From positions 124,001-188,000 of the forward strand of contig NZ_AFIG01000003.1 in the NCBI RefSeq assembly GCF_000214595.1: a stretch of 64,000 nt of DNA, in the 5' to 3' direction. The notes beneath the pieces are model-generated. The model had not been told where the DNA came from, did not search any database, and worked only from the letters and a program-made list of their open reading frames with translations. Shown here one piece after another: positions 29,057 through 38,200 of the stretch (the stretch's first letter is position 1; each line of letters opens with the position of its first letter). The translations under genes and the position numbers were made by a program. Source of the DNA: Methylophaga thalassica MP (GTDB lineage Bacteria; Pseudomonadota; Gammaproteobacteria; Nitrosococcales; Methylophagaceae).

Positions 29057-30502
29057 TTATTTTTTGCCTAATAAGGAACCTAAAATACCTCTGACAATTC
29101 GGCGACCTAATTGACTGCCAATAGCACGCATCGTACTTTTGGCAAAGGCTTCCAGGGCAGTCTCACGCCTTCTTGCCGTTGTTTTTGGCACATCCGCTGG
29201 CTGACTCTGTTCAGCTTCCTGAGCTTTTAATGCACGTTCTGCCAGCACTTCATACGCCGACTCCCTATCTAATGTCTTGTCATAGACCCCAGCCACCAAA
29301 GAAGTCCGTAACAAGGTCTGCCTTTGCTGTTCAGTAACAGGTCCAATCTGACTTTGTGGTGGTTTAATCAGTGTCTGCTGCACGATCTGCGGTCGGCCTT
29401 TTTCATCAAGCGTAGACACCAATGCTTCGCCTACCCCTAAACTGGTCAGAGTTTCCCGGGTATCAAACGCCGGATTATCACGGAAAGTCTCTGCTGCTGC
29501 CTTTAGGGCTTTTTGATCTTTTACCGTGTAGGCACGCAAGGCATGTTGAATCCGGTTACCCAATTGTCCAAGCACACTATCCGGGATATCAGTGGGGTTT
29601 TGCGTCACGAAATAAACACCGACGCCTTTTGAACGAATCAGTCGAACCACTTGCTCAATTTTATTCAGCAGTACTTTGGGCGTGTCATCAAATAACAGAT
29701 GGGCTTCATCAAAAAACAGTACCAACTTCGGCTTTTCCGGATCACCCACTTCAGGTAATTGCTCAAATAACTCCGATAACAGCCATAATAAAAACGCACT
29801 ATAAAGATTAGGAGACTGCATCAGACTATCAGCCGCCAGCAAATTAATAACACCGCGCCCCTGCTCATCTGTTTGCAACAGATCATCCAGGTTTAACATC
29901 GGCTCACCAAATAACTGGGCAGCGCCTTGCTCCTCAAGCCCTAATAAACGTCGCTGAATCGCGCCCACACTGGCAGCAGAAATATTGCCGTACAGCGTTC
30001 TGAACTCAGCCGCATTCTCAGCAATAAACTGCAGCATAGCTCGCAGATCTTTTAAATCCAGCACCAACCAGCCGTTATCATCTGCCACCCGGAATACCAG
30101 ATTTAGAATGCCCTGCTGGGTATCATTCAAATTCATCAAGCGGGATAACAGCAGTGGTCCCATATCAGAAATAGTCGCTCTGAGCGGATGCCCCTGTTTT
30201 CCATACACATCCCAGCAAGTGACCGGAAACCCAGTGAAGCCGAAATCTGACAGCCCCATTACTTCTACACGTTCGCTGATTTTCGGATGCGGTTTCCCTG
30301 CTTGGCTCACACCCGATAAGTCACCTTTAATATCTGCCGCAAAAACCGGTACACCGATCTGACTAAAGCTTTCCGCCAGCCCTTGTAAAGTGACAGTTTT
30401 TCCTGTTCCTGTCGCACCAGCGATCAAACCATGGCGATTAGCCATATTCGGCAATAAAGTCACTGCAGACGTCGACTGACCTAAAAATATAGGTGAAACC
30501 AT
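29057..30502 (-). CDS. HerA/YjgR-type DUF853 P-loop ATPase
   Basis: 481 residues. Walker A is [15 protein letters not shown] near residue 30, Walker [14 protein letters not shown], and the sequence around [33 protein letters not shown] fits HerA-FtsK ATPases of the YjgR/DUF853 type. The C-terminal 80 residues ([26 protein letters not shown]) are basic and end in a glycine-rich [11 protein letters not shown] tail. A conserved chromosomal protein of unknown role. Confidence 0.9.
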   Translation of the reverse strand: MVSPIFLGQSTSAVTLLPNMANRHGLIAGATGTGKTVTLQGLAESFSQIGVPVFAADIKGDLSGVSQAGKPHPKISERVEVMGLSDFGFTGFPVTCWDVYGKQGHPLRATISDMGPLLLSRLMNLNDTQQGILNLVFRVADDNGWLVLDLKDLRAMLQFIAENAAEFRTLYGNISAASVGAIQRRLLGLEEQGAAQLFGEPMLNLDDLLQTDEQGRGVINLLAADSLMQSPNLYSAFLLWLLSELFEQLPEVGDPEKPKLVLFFDEAHLLFDDTPKVLLNKIEQVVRLIRSKGVGVYFVTQNPTDIPDSVLGQLGNRIQHALRAYTVKDQKALKAAAETFRDNPAFDTRETLTSLGVGEALVSTLDEKGRPQIVQQTLIKPPQSQIGPVTEQQRQTLLRTSLVAGVYDKTLDRESAYEVLAERALKAQEAEQSQPADVPKTTARRRETALEAFAKSTMRAIGSQLGRRIVRGILGSLLGKK

Positions 30503-30643
30503 GCTGTATCCTTTCTGTTATGGCGGATATAAGTGATGACGATGACTTATTAAATCATAAAATAAAGACGATAAAGAAAACGGTTTGTCATGTGCTCTGC
30601 CAGTGGCTAGACTAGTCCTTATTCACTATTACTGGAAATAACT

Positions 30644-31057
30644 ATGACCTCAACGGAAATCTGGGCACTCACTATTGTCATCGCTATTATTGCTGCATTA
30701 ATCGGCTTTGCTCTGGGACGTCGCCAAGCTCCCGGCAGTGATCATCAAATGAAAGAAATCGCTGAGTCATACGACCGCCAACTGGCCGATAAACAAGCCG
30801 AACTCGACGCCTACAAGCAAAAAGTGCATGCCCATTACGACAAAACAGCACAAGCCTTTAAAGATATGGCCGGTTCATATAAAGAATTATTTGATCATCT
30901 GTCTCATGGTTATGAAGAATTGGGTAACTTTTCAGACCAACGCGTTTTACCAGAACGTGCCGGCGCACTTTTAGATGGGCCGGATATCCATACAGCAAAA
31001 GAATCGAACTTTATTCACCCAAACCATAAAGGTGATGAAGACGCGTTAACACGATAG
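30644..31057 (+). CDS. YhcB/ZapG-like DUF1043 protein
   Basis: 137 residues. One N-terminal membrane helix (6-24, WALTIVIAIIAALIGFALGRR) is followed by a cytoplasmic coiled coil (37-70) and the conserved AQAFKDMAGSYKELFDHLSHGYEEL. This is the DUF1043 family, which in E. coli (ZapG/YhcB) links cell division and envelope growth. Monocistronic and followed by a terminator. Confidence 0.88.
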   Translation: MTSTEIWALTIVIAIIAALIGFALGRRQAPGSDHQMKEIAESYDRQLADKQAELDAYKQKVHAHYDKTAQAFKDMAGSYKELFDHLSHGYEELGNFSDQRVLPERAGALLDGPDIHTAKESNFIHPNHKGDEDALTR

Positions 31058-31076
31058 AAAGTATTTATATTCACAT

Positions 31077-31107
31077 AAAAAAAGCCAGCTTTAAGCTGGC
31101 TTTTTTG
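31077..31107. terminator. bidirectional rho-independent terminator
   Basis: AAAAAAGCCAGCT pairs with AGCTGGCTTTTTT across a 3-nt loop, between the zapG-like gene and catalase. Confidence 0.92.
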
Positions 31108-31128
31108 TTTAACGGAAAGACGGTGTAA

Positions 31129-32583
31129 TCAGGCTTTGCCTAACCCTTTGGCAATACGTTCACCAATATCACCATCAATATTTTTCCAGTACTCAATCAC
31201 TCGTGACAATACGGGTTCTTCAACACCATCACTGACGTGACCTACTACGTTTGATACCAGACGATCACGTTGTGCATTGTCCATCACTTCACGGACTAAA
31301 ATGCCGGCCTGACCAAAATCATCATCATCCTCACGTAAGGTATAAGCTTCACGTGTAAATTCACCACTGGCAGCCCAGGTAGTGTCTTCAGGATAGTTTT
31401 CAGGATCGGCTTTTGGCCCACCTTTCGAGTTTGGTGCATAAACCGGATCGGTCACATTTTGCACGCGCATTGCGCCGTCTTTACTGTAACTATTCACAGG
31501 GCATTTTGGCGAATTCACCGGAATCTGCTTATAGTTCACACCTAAACGGTGACGATGTGCATCGGCATAAGAAAACATCCGGCCCAGTAACATTTTGTCA
31601 GGGCTGATACCAATACCAGGGACTAAATTACTTGGCTCAAATGCGGCCTGTTCAATCTCAGTGTGAAAATCTGTCGGATTACGGTTAAGCGTGAGTTGCC
31701 CAACTTCATGCAGTGGATAATCGTCATGAGGCCAGACCTTGGTTAAATCAAACGGATTCAGACGATAGGTTTTAGCCTCTTCAAACGGCATGATCTGCAC
31801 CTTCATGGTCCAGCTTGGATTATTCCCCTCTTTAATCGCATTAAATAAATCACGTCTGTGATAATCACCATCTTTACCAGCGAGCATGTCAGCGTCATCC
31901 TGAGTCAGAAAATCAATGCCCTGATTGGTTTTAAAGTGATATTTCACCCAAAACTTTTCACCCTTATCATTCACCCATAAATAAGTATGACTAGAGTAAC
32001 CATTCATATTACGCCATGTTTTAGGAATGCCTCTATCACCCATCAACCACGTCACCTGATGAGCTGACTCTGGTGATAAGGTCCAGAAATCCCATTGCAT
32101 ATCATGGTCACGCATCCCATTATCGGCACGGCGCTTTTGTGAGCGAATAAAATGTTGAAACTTGAGTGGGTCGCGAATAAAAAACACCGGTGTATTATTC
32201 CCCACCATGTCGTAATTGCCTTCACTCGTGTAAAACTTAATGGAAAAACCACGCGGGTCACGCCATGTATCCGGGCTTCCACGCTCACCCGCCACGCTGG
32301 AAAAACGCATCAATGTCTCGGTTTCAGTACCAGGCTGAAACACCGCCGCCTTAGTGAACTGGCTGACATCATGTGTCACTTTAAAGTGACCAAATGCACC
32401 AGAGCCCTTAGCATGTGGTTGTCGTTCTGGAATACGCTCACGATTAAAATTGGCCATTTGCTCAATTAAATATAAATCATGTAGCAAAATTGGCCCATCA
32501 CGGCCAACGGTTAGCGAATGTTCATCACTGGAAACAGGCATCCCTGAATCAGTCGTTGTGCGATTGTTATCATTCCTGCTCAT
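31129..32583 (-). CDS. katA: monofunctional heme catalase, small-subunit clade 3 type
   Basis: 484 residues, decomposes H2O2. The distal His is in [16 protein letters not shown], the distal Asn in [12 protein letters not shown], and the proximal heme-ligating Tyr in [14 protein letters not shown]. Arg-rich NADPH-site features and length fit clade 3. No signal peptide is visible, so cytoplasmic. GAGGAG upstream of the ATG supports the start. Confidence 0.95.
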   Translation of the reverse strand: MSRNDNNRTTTDSGMPVSSDEHSLTVGRDGPILLHDLYLIEQMANFNRERIPERQPHAKGSGAFGHFKVTHDVSQFTKAAVFQPGTETETLMRFSSVAGERGSPDTWRDPRGFSIKFYTSEGNYDMVGNNTPVFFIRDPLKFQHFIRSQKRRADNGMRDHDMQWDFWTLSPESAHQVTWLMGDRGIPKTWRNMNGYSSHTYLWVNDKGEKFWVKYHFKTNQGIDFLTQDDADMLAGKDGDYHRRDLFNAIKEGNNPSWTMKVQIMPFEEAKTYRLNPFDLTKVWPHDDYPLHEVGQLTLNRNPTDFHTEIEQAAFEPSNLVPGIGISPDKMLLGRMFSYADAHRHRLGVNYKQIPVNSPKCPVNSYSKDGAMRVQNVTDPVYAPNSKGGPKADPENYPEDTTWAASGEFTREAYTLREDDDDFGQAGILVREVMDNAQRDRLVSNVVGHVSDGVEEPVLSRVIEYWKNIDGDIGERIAKGLGKA

Positions 32584-32733
32584 TTTTTTCTCCTCTCTTA
32601 AACCGTATTAAGAACACCTGAAGAACGATGCGGCGGTGCTGAAACAAATCTGATAATTAGAATGGATAGGGTTTAGCCACCTTATACCTAGGCTTTCCCC
32701 ATATCAAAGATAAATAACTATTATTAAAAAACG

Positions 32734-33156
32734 TCACACCGGTGGTGGACTTTTAAACGAAAGTAATAACTTCTGAGCTAAAGATGGCTGAGCCTGAAAC
32801 TCATGACCCGTCAATGGATAATTAAGAATATCGCTATAACCGGGAATGTGGTGCTGTAACTCTTCATCGAGATTATTAAAGCCCATGGACCAGTCATCAA
32901 ATTCACGTTGCTGGATAAAACCTTCGTCCAAGATGAGTATATTTTTATGTCGCTTATCGCGGCAGATTTTCTCAAAGACGCGTTTCAATACCATTTCATC
33001 GCCTTCCAAAACCTGCATAAACTCCCGGTCTTTATAAAGAAGCTGACCAGTGAGCTTATCCCTAAGATTATTTCTATGACACACCTCAAGCAAAGCTAAT
33101 AGCTGAGCCTGAGAATAATCCTCTGTGGCTTTACTGACATAAGTAATGGAATACAA
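32734..33156 (-). CDS. stand-alone BLUF blue-light photoreceptor
   Basis: 140 residues. The BLUF domain (1-95) keeps the flavin-site residues: Tyr6, Asn30, Gln48 in FMQVLEGD, and Trp89/Met91 in DDWSMGF, so it should be photoactive. The remaining 45 residues form a short C-terminal cap, as in PixD/Slr1694-type proteins that signal through a partner. No EAL or GGDEF domain is attached. The start is TTG; AAGGAGG lies 4 nt upstream, slightly close, but the second residue would be Tyr as in other BLUF proteins and no in-frame ATG is near. Confidence 0.9.
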   Translation of the reverse strand: MYSITYVSKATEDYSQAQLLALLEVCHRNNLRDKLTGQLLYKDREFMQVLEGDEMVLKRVFEKICRDKRHKNILILDEGFIQQREFDDWSMGFNNLDEELQHHIPGYSDILNYPLTGHEFQAQPSLAQKLLLSFKSPPPV

Positions 33157-33485
33157 AGTGCCTCCTTACAGAAAGGCTTATCACCAGCAATTATTTGTTT
33201 GTCAGAAAATTACAGAGATAAGTTCAAAACGATAGTGAGGCAATATAACAACCCAGCAAAATGAATGGATTAATCTAAGTTAAAAATAGCGGTAAAAGTC
33301 AGAATAGCTTTTTGAAATCGATATTGGATGGGGCCGATATTTTCCTTAAGAGTAAAACAGTCATCTCAGGCATAGCACTAGCGAGGTCAAGCCTAATTCG
33401 TCTTTTGGCATTAGACGTTTGTTGTTGGTTTTATTAGAGCTTTTGATATATTTGTATGATACTCCCTCACTATAGAGGTGACTTT
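33157..33485. other. intergenic stretch with no gene found
   Basis: About 330 nt, AT-rich, between the BLUF gene and the antitoxin gene. It must hold the promoters of both. An imperfect dyad (CTAAT/ATTAG) sits around 33390-33415. I see no coding frame or RNA. Confidence 0.5.
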
Positions 33486-33710
33486 GTGGATACCGTCAGT
33501 CTGAATAAGTTTAGAGACAATCTGGAAAACTTTCTAATGCAGATAGTTAACAGAAATGAACCACTTAAAGTAACCCGACGCATTGGTGAGGCATTTGTAG
33601 TTTTGAGTGCCAATGATTGGCAGCGTGAACAAGAAACTCTTCATGTACTCCAAAACCAGGATCTAATGCAGCAGATTGCCGACTCACTTAAAATTCACAA
33701 TCATAGTTAA
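33486..33710 (+). CDS. Phd/YefM-type antitoxin
   Basis: 74 residues. The N-terminus (TVSLNKFRDNLENFLMQIVNRNEPLKVTRR) and AFVVLSANDWQREQETLHVLQN match the DNA-binding and toxin-binding parts of YefM antitoxins. The frame is open from an ATG at 33456, but GAGGTG lies 5 nt before the GTG at 33486, and that start aligns with the family. Binds and neutralises the YoeB-like toxin encoded 1 nt downstream; such antitoxins repress their own promoter. Confidence 0.88.
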   Translation: MDTVSLNKFRDNLENFLMQIVNRNEPLKVTRRIGEAFVVLSANDWQREQETLHVLQNQDLMQQIADSLKIHNHS

Positions 33711-33711
33711 G

Positions 33712-33996
33712 GTGATAAGCCCAGAGAACAGCAGAGTATTTGAAGGCAATACTTGTGAAGCGTACGAAAATATACGTGAGAAAGACAAAAAATTACATAA
33801 GGCACTATGTAAATTACTTAAAGAAATGCTGCGTTCAGACGATCCATCGTCAGGTCTTGGCAAGCCTGAGCCGCTAAAACATAATTTAAACGGGCTATGG
33901 TCTAGACGTATCTCTCAAAAAGACAGGTTGATATATCGGTTTGATGAAAATTCTGTTTATATCTTCGCTATCGGAGGGCACTACGATCAGACATAA
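33712..33996 (+). CDS. YoeB/Txe-type mRNA interferase toxin
   Basis: About 94 residues of the RelE-superfamily YoeB group, which cuts mRNA on the ribosome. GKPEPLKHNLNGLWSRRIS with the catalytic Glu, DRLIYRF with Arg, and the terminal GGHYDQT with His-Tyr are intact, so it should be active. The frame extends back to a TTG at 33676 inside the antitoxin gene, but the GTG at 33712, one base after the antitoxin stop, gives the family-like length and fits translational coupling. Confidence 0.88.
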   Translation: MISPENSRVFEGNTCEAYENIREKDKKLHKALCKLLKEMLRSDDPSSGLGKPEPLKHNLNGLWSRRISQKDRLIYRFDENSVYIFAIGGHYDQT

Positions 33997-34155
33997 CTCC
34001 TCAATAAGGGACGCCGTCTGAGGCACTCCTCTTATTTGACTTATTAGGATTGTTCTGTGACAACTAAAAGCGACTTTTTCAAAGGCCAATCCTTACAAAT
34101 GCAATGACAGGTATTGCCTCTTTTGAGTAATGTTCTAAATAGTTCAAGTGAAAAG

Positions 34156-34194
34156 AATCAATGGAGCCAGATTACCTGACTGACTCCATTGATT
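34156..34194 (-). terminator. hairpin, possible terminator of the TPS operon
   Basis: AATCAATGGAG (34156-34166) pairs perfectly with CTCCATTGATT (34184-34194) across 17 nt, which themselves contain CAG/CTG. On the minus strand it follows the last lipoprotein gene and is trailed only by a weak T-rich stretch, so termination is uncertain. Confidence 0.4.
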
Positions 34195-34219
34195 TGTATC
34201 TAGATAAACTCTTTTAATT

Positions 34220-34576
34220 TTAATTAGTCGGTTTTACTTCTTCCCATTGAGCATTACCACCGCTCCAGTAAGCACGGCAAGGATACGGAGCATTTGTGCC
34301 GTAACAATTATTCGCGCGGAAACTACTGAAATCAAACTTATAGCCTTTTTCTTCCATACAAAGATGAAGGGGAGCAATCTTGCTATTAGGTAAATCTGCC
34401 CCACTCTGCACATCCTTACCATATCCGCACTCTCTCATGTCTTTTATGGTTGTTTCCTTATCACTGCCTCGTTTATACCAAGCATCCCAGAGAGGATCTG
34501 GAACAACCTGATATAGAGAACAGCCCGTCAAAATAAACATAAAAAGAGTGAAAATAATTCTCGAAAAATAGGTCAT
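34220..34576 (-). CDS. small lipoprotein, candidate immunity protein 2
   Basis: 118 residues. A lipoprotein signal with lipobox LTGCS puts the mature N-terminus at residue 20. The ATG at 34576 has GGAGGT 6 nt upstream; the frame is open further up to 34624 but without a ribosome site. The mature part follows the pattern W-x-K ... ECG ... CMxxxGYxF ... C ... C, with even numbers of cysteines likely to be disulfide-bonded. The same pattern occurs in the neighbour upstream, so the two look like tandem paralogues. Not a family I can name. Position after the exoprotein suggests protection against its toxic domain. Confidence 0.72.
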   Translation of the reverse strand: MTYFSRIIFTLFMFILTGCSLYQVVPDPLWDAWYKRGSDKETTIKDMRECGYGKDVQSGADLPNSKIAPLHLCMEEKGYKFDFSSFRANNCYGTNAPYPCRAYWSGGNAQWEEVKPTN

Positions 34577-34633
34577 TTGATACCTCCATGTATCGTGGTT
34601 TTGAAAAATAAATTGCCTTAGCAAAGCCAGTAG

Positions 34634-35239
34634 TCAGATATCACAAAAATATAGCTTTGGATAAAGTTTACACTTTTCTGTATTCAAAATTCGTTCTCGG
34701 GATTGAGGCTGACATGCATCTACATAGGCCTTTTTTATGCAGTACTCACTATTAAGTCGTCTTTCCGTTTCTCGTTTAGGTACGGGTAAATCGCATGCTG
34801 GAATAGGATCACTCTCACATGGTGAAAAATCACCAAGGAAAGTGAAGCCATCATTCAACATGCAGCGTTTGATTAATAACAGTTTGCCGTTATATTCATC
34901 AGGAGTTAACGTCTTCATTAAGGCATAGTTTTTTGACATCCATATATCACTGGAGCCACATTCTAAAAGTGCCTCATCACGTTCTTGACGTGTTAAATCA
35001 CCTTTTTGCCAATTGCTGGTCTTTATAATGCTTAGTTGATTTTTGTATAACTCCAGTGACGGGATATTGTATTTTCTGACATAGTCCTCATCAATCTTTG
35101 GTTCTATAAGAACATATCCGCCAGATCCCTTTTGGCATTCATTGTTTCCTTTTTTTTCACAATCTTGTTGTTGATATACAGAGCTACATGCAGTTACAAA
35201 CATATAGCAGATCAATATAACTATTAGTTTTTCTGTCAT
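34634..35239 (-). CDS. lipoprotein, candidate immunity protein 1
   Basis: 201 residues, lipobox VTACSS (Cys18). The start codon overlaps the stop of the exoprotein gene by 4 nt (ATGA), so the two are translated together. The core NWQKGDLTRQERDEALLECG followed by RCMLNDGFTFLGDF resembles the downstream lipoprotein. Ten or so cysteines suggest an oxidised periplasmic protein. Lipid-anchored, periplasm-facing placement would suit an inhibitor of an incoming phospholipase. The function is inferred from position and pattern only. Confidence 0.72.
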   Translation of the reverse strand: MTEKLIVILICYMFVTACSSVYQQQDCEKKGNNECQKGSGGYVLIEPKIDEDYVRKYNIPSLELYKNQLSIIKTSNWQKGDLTRQERDEALLECGSSDIWMSKNYALMKTLTPDEYNGKLLLIKRCMLNDGFTFLGDFSPCESDPIPACDLPVPKRETERRLNSEYCIKKAYVDACQPQSRERILNTEKCKLYPKLYFCDI

Positions 35240-38200
35240 TTATTTAACACTTCCTTGTTATTACTTGCTGGTATTAAGATAAACTTAGCTTTCCCGTCAG
35301 GACTATCCTGCCAATATTTCTTACTGGCACCATTAGGCTTTCCCTCCCCATAGCTATTATGCACCGTGACATCAAAAAAGATCGCTTTCAGTCCTTCAAT
35401 AAGACTGGTACTACCCTCAGGAGTAGTGCCTCCAGTAGCCTCGTTACCACCAATGAAAGTACCAACAAAATCGTCTTTGTGAACTTGGGCATAAACATTA
35501 CCATTTTGACCAGAATTTTTATTTAATAAATCTGCCATCTGTTGATTATTGAATGCTGAACCAACTGTATATATATCCATGTATTGAAGCATTGAACTAT
35601 CGTTGGCATTTCTGCTATCTATTACCTCCAAAGCATTCCCTGTAGTCATCCCACCCCGACTATGTGCATCAATTATCAGTCCTTTATCACCGTATTTAGC
35701 CATCACCTTAATATTTTCTTTAACAGCATTGGTGAGTCCAAAACCTTCGCTTTCAAGAAATTTCTGGTAGCCGGCAACCATTAGCTCCGACAAGGCATTA
35801 TTGGTTAATGGGAAATGAATCAAATAGTCTGATTGATGATTTTGTAGTGCCAGTTTTTTAGCCGCATCTACTGAATTAAACATGCCGTTATTAAAAATAT
35901 GTACCTTATTATCTTTACCCGGTTTTAAATTTTGCTTTTCCTCATCAGTTAATTTTTTCCATATCGCTTCATTATTTTCATCTTTGATCACTTCACCATT
36001 TTCATCGCGCATCACTTGATAAAACTCGATCTTGGTAAGAAACATTTTTCTGAATGCTTCATCGGTAAACGCCGTCGCGGCCTCATAGAGTAATTGTTTA
36101 GAAAGTTGATCTGCTTCTGCCTCATCTTTGAGGAGTTCTATATCTGCTAGATTGAGTTTTCGATGGGTATTTTGAGTATTTCTATTGATATCGGAGATCG
36201 TTTCTTCTGCTGTTTTACCATACACCGCTAATTGTTCATCAGCATCGGTTATTGTGATCTGAGCAGGGGCGATGGCACTTAATGTTGAACTTGCATCATC
36301 CACACTGGCTTCGCCTTTATTACTTAAATTTTGAGACGCAGTTTTTAACAAGCCATATTTTCCCGAGAAGGCATCAGAACTAATATTAAAGCCTTGTTGG
36401 CTGACTTCGGCACTCATTGCGTTTTGTTTATCCGACGTATGCAAGGTGGCGGTAGTGATTTGGTTTTTACCCGCTTGTGCCTGGCTATCAATAAGGGCAG
36501 CATCCAATTCGGTATGTCTGCCTACATCGATATCAAAACCCTCTTTTCCAGCCATAATGCCGGTTTGTTGATTTACACTAAGGTAATCGCTATTTGATTT
36601 TTGGACGTTGTGATAGAGATTAAATGACGAGCTAGCTGTCCCCACACCAATACCAACGCCACCACCAGAACTGGACTCTTTCCCTGTTAAGTAATGACTG
36701 TCTTGCAGGCTAGATAGGGTTAAGTTATTACCGACGTTTACTGAGACTTTATCGCCTTTGGCTTCTGCGCCAATCAAACTGAGATCATTACCTGTCGTCA
36801 TGGATAAGTCTTTTGCAGCCGTGATATGGCTATTTTGATAAAACACACCCTCACTATTTGTTTTACCTTTTCCTTTACTCATCGCCATATCAAGACTGAC
36901 GCCTGTATTCTCACCGATACCGAAAGACAGACCTATACTGGCACTACTTGAGGCCATTTTGGTATGTTGCTGTTGGATATTTTGACTGGCTAATATATCA
37001 ATATTATTAGCAGCATTAATGCTAATATCGCCATCCGCTAAAATATCGCTACCTGTGACAACCACATCTTTATCTGTTGCTGTTAAACGCACATTTTGAC
37101 CAGCCCGAATTGTGCTGGCCTGTGAGGTTTGTGATTTGGTCTCTGTCTGAGTTTTACTTTCTGACTTACCAATACTGATGCTTATTTTTAAACCTGAAGA
37201 AGATATCGCCTCATCTGCTTTGCCTTCATTAATGAGATTTAGCGTGTTTTCCCCCATCTCAGCGAGTTGCTTAGCTTGGACATAGGCTGTAATACCATTC
37301 AGAACACGGTTTTTCTTTTTATCTTCTTCTACACTTCCCAGAGCATGCTGATAAGCCTGAGTGGCAACTGAAATGGCTGGCGCTTTCAAAGATAGTGACA
37401 AACCGCTTTGTGAAAATTCGGTTACCTGCTTCGTCTCGCTTTTATCATAAAGGCTCGTAATATTGATATCTTTTGCTTTAACGTCGATATCACCTTTCAC
37501 TGAAATCAGATCACTGTTTTCCTGTTCAAAGGCTTCTCCGGCGACCACTGAAATATCCCCATTAAGTGCACCTATCGTCGATTTATTGTGAATAAGCTGC
37601 TTGATCTCAGTTTGCGTATTCATTGCTCGGGTGCCAATGCTGATACCAACACCGCCTGTACCTGAAAGTCCTGATTTTTTCTCTTTTATATAATGAGACT
37701 CAGCAAAAGACTGCTCTGCAGCCGTGATATTAATATCTTTCGTCGCATTTAATTGAATGCTCTCATCTGCCAGAATCTGGCTGCCTTTCACATTAATATC
37801 GGTAGCAGAATCAATTGAAATATTTTTGGCTGTTACTGATGATGCCACAGACGTTTGCTGGCTGAACATATCTCTTTGCTCTTTCTTTCGCAAGCTAAAT
37901 CCGCTTGAACGTTTCGTATAGGTGGCAATATCTGATTGATAAGTCGCTTCACCATTTTCAATATTGATCTGTCTGGCTGTCAGGTCGAGATGACCTTGTT
38001 GCGAGTTAATGTCGGCAGCTGTTAATTGAAGTGTATTACCAGCCTTCAAGCTGACATCACCGTTTGTCTTAATGGATGTGCCGCTATCTTTTTGCTCATG
38101 CATCTTATTGAAATCACGAGCATTCAATATACTCAGGTTTGTTTCAGACTCTTTGGCCGTGCCCAGTGTTAAATTTTGTCCAGCAGATATTTGCGTTTGG

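Noticed and set aside
33380-33420. Possible fourth attC site upstream of yefM/yoeB
   Set aside because: Only a short CTAAT/ATTAG dyad; the GTT core is missing and no partner arms are seen.
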